A stretch of DNA of 64,000 bases from Salinibacillus kushneri (GTDB taxonomy: Bacteria > Bacillota > Bacilli > Bacillales > Alkalibacillaceae). Under the pieces are notes generated by a model. It worked only from the letters and a program-made list of their open reading frames with translations, did not search any database and was not told where the DNA came from. Of this stretch, positions 60,617 through 64,000 are shown one piece after another. Each line of letters begins with the position of its first letter. Within the stretch, counting starts at the first letter, position 1. Both the position numbers and the translations under genes were made by a program. The DNA lies in contig NZ_FOHJ01000007.1 in NCBI RefSeq assembly GCF_900111405.1, positions 1 through 64,000 of the forward strand, written 5' to 3'.

Positions 60617-62191
60617 TTAGACGGTTTGTTCCCGTTTACGTAACTCAACTCGACGGATTTTTCCTGATGTCGTTTTAGGCAATTCCTCAATAAACTCTAT
60701 TTTTCTTGGGTATTTATAAGGAGCCGTTTGTTTTTTTACATGATCCTGTAATTGTTTGATTAGCGACTCTTTACTTGATGGCGTTTCCCCTTTCAGAACA
60801 ACATATGCTTTGACTACAGCTCCACGATCGGGATCAGGACTGGCTACAACTGCACATTCTTTAACCGATGGATGCTTAACTAATGCATCTTCCACCTCAA
60901 ATGGTCCAATGGTATAACCTGAGCTAATGATAATATCGTCACTGCGTCCTTCAAACCAGAAGTAACCATCCTCATCCTTATATGCCTGATCACCTGTTAA
61001 ATAATACTCTCCACGTCTTGAAGCCTTTGTTTTTTCAGGATCCTTATAATAATGCTTAAATAAAGCCGGTGTATCAAGATGGACAGCAATATCGCCCACT
61101 TCACCAGCCTTTACCGGATTTCCATCTTCATCAATGATTTCTACTAAATTACCAGGGGTAGGTTTTCCCATCGAACCAGGTTTAACCTCCATACTTTTGG
61201 TAATGCCCACTAAAAGTGTATTTTCCGTTTGTCCATAACCGTCGCGAACTGTAATAGTAAAATATTTACGGAAGGTATCGATTACTTCACGATTCAACGG
61301 TTCACCTGCAGAAACCGCACTATGCAAATGGGTTAAATGATAGTCTGAGAGATTATCCACCTTTGCCATTAGACGGTATTCTGTCGGTGTACAGCATAAA
61401 ACATTGACTTCATGTTTATCTAGAAGCTGTAAATACTTTTGCGGGTCAAATTTTCCAGCATAAACAAAACCGGTTGCACCTGAACCTAAAACCGATAAAA
61501 ATGGACTCCAAAGCCATTTAGCCCAGCCTGGTCCCGCTGTAGCCCAAACCGTATCATTCTCTTCAATACTGAGCCAGTTACTTGCCGCTGTCTTCAGATG
61601 GGCATAGCCCCAGCCATGAGTATGGACCACTCCTTTTGGATTTCCGGTTGTCCCTGAAGTATAAGAGAGAAAGGCCATATCATCTCGTGAAGTGCTGGCG
61701 ATTTCCAGCTGATCACTTTCAGTATCCATTAAAGAATCGAGTAAAACCCAGCCTTCCTTCTCTTGTCCAATAACAAGTTTTTTCAGGCTGTTCATATGGT
61801 TTACTTTGTCAAACTCATCAGTAAATGGAAAATAGCTAACAACGGCCTTTGCTTCTCCATGAATAAGACGATATTCAATGTCCTTTGCCCGAAGCATTTC
61901 TGAACTTGGAATCACAACTATTCCGATTTTTAAAGCGGCGATATAAACCTGATAGGCTTCAATCCTTTTAGGAACCATCACAAGCACTTTATCGCCCTTC
62001 TGAAGTCCTAAATTAAGGAAAGCGCTTCCAATTCTATTGGCATTTTTCATTAATTTTTCATATGTAATCTCCGCTGTCTGTCCTTGTTCATCCTCCCATT
62101 TAAGGGCTAATCTTGTTGGGGCAGATGCAAAACGCTCAAATTCCGAAACAATATTATACTTCTGTGGCGCAATTAATTCATCCTGATACAA
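60617..62191 (-). CDS. Acyl-CoA ligase of the MbcS/YtcI type
   Basis: This AMP-forming ligase of about 524 residues activates a short or branched carboxylic acid to its CoA ester. It has the AMP-binding signature LSYTSGTTGNPKGVV, the DGYGQTE motif, YLTGDQAYKDEDGYF and the C-terminal lysine region LPKTTSGKIRRVELR. Length and the N-terminal PQKYNIVSEF fit the MbcS/YtcI group (2-methylbutyryl- or isobutyryl-type acids), which supports branched-chain fatty-acid synthesis. I place the start at TTG 62191, eight bases after AAAGGGG; TTG 62209 lies before that site. Confidence 0.87.
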   Translation of the reverse strand: MYQDELIAPQKYNIVSEFERFASAPTRLALKWEDEQGQTAEITYEKLMKNANRIGSAFLNLGLQKGDKVLVMVPKRIEAYQVYIAALKIGIVVIPSSEMLRAKDIEYRLIHGEAKAVVSYFPFTDEFDKVNHMNSLKKLVIGQEKEGWVLLDSLMDTESDQLEIASTSRDDMAFLSYTSGTTGNPKGVVHTHGWGYAHLKTAASNWLSIEENDTVWATAGPGWAKWLWSPFLSVLGSGATGFVYAGKFDPQKYLQLLDKHEVNVLCCTPTEYRLMAKVDNLSDYHLTHLHSAVSAGEPLNREVIDTFRKYFTITVRDGYGQTENTLLVGITKSMEVKPGSMGKPTPGNLVEIIDEDGNPVKAGEVGDIAVHLDTPALFKHYYKDPEKTKASRRGEYYLTGDQAYKDEDGYFWFEGRSDDIIISSGYTIGPFEVEDALVKHPSVKECAVVASPDPDRGAVVKAYVVLKGETPSSKESLIKQLQDHVKKQTAPYKYPRKIEFIEELPKTTSGKIRRVELRKREQTV

Positions 62192-62259
62192 TCCCTCATC
62201 CCCTTTCAACTAGTCTTTCTCCATTTTATCAAATTTTCAGAATTTTTCAATATTATAAA

Positions 62260-62302
62260 GCTGTCCCTGCATCTTTTCAGCGTTAGTCAATACAGGAACA
62301 GC
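62260..62302 (-). terminator. Possible terminator after the ABC-2 permease genes
   Basis: GCTGTTCCTG / CAGGGACAGC pair over ten bases with one G-T pair and a long loop; the following T-run is interrupted. Confidence 0.45.
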
Positions 62303-62307
62303 CTGGT

Positions 62308-63387
62308 TCATCTTCTTTCCATCAGGTTCAATCCTACACCCATCATGATGACACTCATAAGAAGAAGAATGCTAATCGGGAACATGGTCTCTCCTAATGT
62401 TTGTCCGTATATCGTAACATTCTTAAGAGCCTCCATAATATAAGTGATGGGATCTATTTGAGATAAGCCAAGCATAGCTTTGTTTGTTACAATTTCAATT
62501 GGCCAATACGATCCCCCAATCATGGCTAAGCTAACGGCTACTAATGAAATAATGGCATTGAAGGTTTGATAGTTTTTCGATACGGCAACAATCAATACTG
62601 ATAAAGAGACAATTGTCAGCACGTACGGTATCAATAAGATAAGTGATTCCAGAAAGCCACCGTAAAAATCAACATCAAAGCCATATTTCATCACGAAAAA
62701 CACTAGAACCACCTGAATGTAACCAATAATAAAGGCATAGGTTAAGATTCCGGTATACATTTCCCACTTCTTAACCGGAGACAGTATAAATCGGTCCCAT
62801 ATCTTGTCTTGTTTTGCAACTAAAATTTGTATTACATTATAGGCAACAGTATAGATGACAAAAAAGACCGACATGCCAAAAATCCCTTGTAACTGAGCAT
62901 CAAATACAAAGGAATCCTCATTCGTGAGTGTTTTCGTTTCAATTGAAAACATAGAGTCCTCCAACTGTTCCATGATAGCTGAATCATTCACATCAGTCGA
63001 ATGGATTCGTTTTTTCTGCAAATAATCCCCAAAAGCCTTTTGAATATTTTGCTCCAGAATCGTTTTAGTTGGCGTTTCAGAGGCAATAACAATTTCATAA
63101 TGATCCTCATATAGAAATAAACCGGCTTCAGCATCACCTTCCCTTACCGTTTTAAGCAGCTCTTCTTTTTCAACCTGTTCAAAGTTCTGGGTATCTGCTT
63201 CTTGAAGATAATTCATTACGATTTCAGTATTCTTTTCACTCATTTCACTGTATACAGGCAGTGTCGATTTTCCAAAAGAGCTAATCCCAAAGAAAAATGC
63301 AAATAACAGACATATACCTGTCATTAGTAAAAAGGAAGCCGGTCTTCGCAAGAGTAATTTAAATTGAGCATAGAGCATGCCCTTCAT
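62308..63387 (-). CDS. ABC-2 type transport permease
   Basis: The 359-residue protein has an N-terminal helix (about 18-37), a large extracytoplasmic domain (about 40-165) and five to six further helices, the layout of ABC2_membrane_3 permeases of the YhaP/DrrB-like exporters. The start overlaps the stop of the preceding permease gene by four bases. Two different permeases with one shared ATPase gene (expected upstream, outside the window) are usual. The substrate is unknown. Confidence 0.88.
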   Translation of the reverse strand: MKGMLYAQFKLLLRRPASFLLMTGICLLFAFFFGISSFGKSTLPVYSEMSEKNTEIVMNYLQEADTQNFEQVEKEELLKTVREGDAEAGLFLYEDHYEIVIASETPTKTILEQNIQKAFGDYLQKKRIHSTDVNDSAIMEQLEDSMFSIETKTLTNEDSFVFDAQLQGIFGMSVFFVIYTVAYNVIQILVAKQDKIWDRFILSPVKKWEMYTGILTYAFIIGYIQVVLVFFVMKYGFDVDFYGGFLESLILLIPYVLTIVSLSVLIVAVSKNYQTFNAIISLVAVSLAMIGGSYWPIEIVTNKAMLGLSQIDPITYIMEALKNVTIYGQTLGETMFPISILLLMSVIMMGVGLNLMERR

Positions 63388-64000
63388 ATTGCCTTCCCCC
63401 TTTTTGGAAAGATCGTAACAGCCGTAGATAGAGTTAAAAGAGTAAATCCACCTAAAAATAGTAAATTGGAGGTAATATCCCCCAATCCATATCCTTGAAA
63501 TGCTGATAAAAATGCCGACATTCCGGAACCATTAGGTGTCAAATTCCCTAGTCTATCAATCAGATCTCCCCCTATAGGGAAAAAGCTCCCTCCAAAAAAG
63601 GCGAATACGGTTACAATCGCATTTCCGAAAATCACTGACGCCTGATCTGAATTTAATTGATAATTAATAGACGTCAACAGGGACGCAACTCCTCCCACAG
63701 CAAAACTCAACAAAATGGATGTAGCCAAAAACGGACTAAGACTTGGCCAGGATACACCAAAGGCAACAATGGAGAAACTAAACAAAATCACCAGTTGAAG
63801 AAATGCTGTAATAGAGCTCGCAATGAAAATCCCAGTGAAATAAGTCCATTTGGATACATTGGCCAAAACCATTCGATTAAAGACATGATCTCTTTTTTCT
63901 TCATAAGCATAGGATCCCATTGTGGATGCAACGTATAAGACAAACATCACACTCATACCCACAATATAATAGGTCGTGGATGTAATGGGAGCCACACCGG
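63384..64000 (-). CDS. ABC-2 type transport permease, N terminus beyond the window
   Basis: The frame is open through the window edge. The visible 205 residues contain five to six helices and correspond to the C-terminal half of an ABC2_membrane_3 permease like its neighbour: YYIVGMSVMFVLYVASTMGS, then EEKRDHVFNRMVLANVSKW in the same place as KWEMY in the next gene. Internal GTG/ATG codons should not be taken as the start. It forms a heteromeric pair with the following gene. Confidence 0.85.
   Translation of the reverse strand, partial: GVAPITSTTYYIVGMSVMFVLYVASTMGSYAYEEKRDHVFNRMVLANVSKWTYFTGIFIASSITAFLQLVILFSFSIVAFGVSWPSLSPFLATSILLSFAVGGVASLLTSINYQLNSDQASVIFGNAIVTVFAFFGGSFFPIGGDLIDRLGNLTPNGSGMSAFLSAFQGYGLGDITSNLLFLGGFTLLTLSTAVTIFPKRGKAI

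Noticed and set aside
63384-63995. GTG at 63995 as start of the last permease
   Set aside because: The frame is open to the window edge and the N-terminal half of the family is missing, so the true start lies outside.
1-64000. CRISPR array, prophage or intact transposase gene
   Set aside because: No regularly spaced direct repeats, phage structural genes or transposase motifs were found; only small non-coding repeats.

Overview
The window is a chromosomal stretch from a low-GC, endospore-forming member of the Bacillaceae. Evidence for this is two small acid-soluble spore protein genes (sspE, sspK), PerR, YgxA/YgzB, YfhE/YfhH/YfhP, Shine-Dalgarno sites of the AAGGAGG type, sigma-A promoters, T-box leaders and a CcpA-type cre site. 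The 16S 5' end looks like the Virgibacillus/Lentibacillus/Oceanobacillus side of the family, but I cannot fix the genus from 233 bases. From the right-hand side inward, the order recX-yfhH-yfhP-mutY-sspE-ygaC-ygaD-ygaE-gsaB-bcp-perR-ygzB-ygxA-rrn is the backbone order I know from Bacillus subtilis, with several accessory blocks inserted in it.

Layout. 1-623: the 5' end of an rRNA operon on the minus strand with four stacked promoters. 867-3339: ygxA, ygzB, perR. 3403-4910: a coupled corrinoid adenosyltransferase and D-2-hydroxyacid dehydrogenase pair. 5039-7125: an ArsR-type regulator and an MFS exporter gene broken by one in-frame amber codon; both carry the same roughly 30-bp operator. 7210-12088: a membrane protein, an AEC transporter, bcp, a K+ channel and a CPA2 antiporter. 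12131-19662: a complete seven-gene trp operon (trpEGDCFBA) on the minus strand, read through two tandem tryptophan T-box leaders and carrying a 139-bp MITE between trpG and trpD. 19712-22758: a decayed gene, a 42-bp palindromic repeat, gsaB and a yceI gene with MhqR-like operators. 23167-27363: a 1398-residue secreted nuclease/5'-nucleotidase.

27652-36782: ygaE, ygaD, ygaC, sspE, mutY, yfhP, sspK, a YpzG-like gene, yfhH, recX, yfhE. 36791-37097 holds the most unusual non-coding structure: nine DnaA-box-like 9-mers (four fit TTATNCACA exactly) in 172 bp, flanking a good promoter for a roughly 140-nt structured RNA with a CCUCCCC-rich single strand and a strong terminator. 37146-38945: a nested palindrome and a lipid-anchored or secreted NagZ fused to a DUF4309 domain. 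39072-39144: tRNA-Ala(GGC). 39675-43431: a six-LysM protein and a yxlEFG-like ABC system that lacks sigY. 43862-49511: an oligopeptide/dipeptide ABC importer (D-F-A-B-C). 49888-60077: a seven-gene D-xylose operon (xylFGHAB plus a Gfo/Idh dehydrogenase and an aldo-keto reductase) with divergent xylR; promoter, operator and cre are visible. 60191-64000: a lipoprotein, an MbcS/YtcI-type acyl-CoA ligase and two ABC-2 permeases, the last cut by the window edge.

Short dispersed repeats built on GGGGACAGTCCC occur at least five times in intergenic DNA, and a different 106-bp palindromic element lies at 35180-35285. No CRISPR array, prophage or intact transposase gene was seen.
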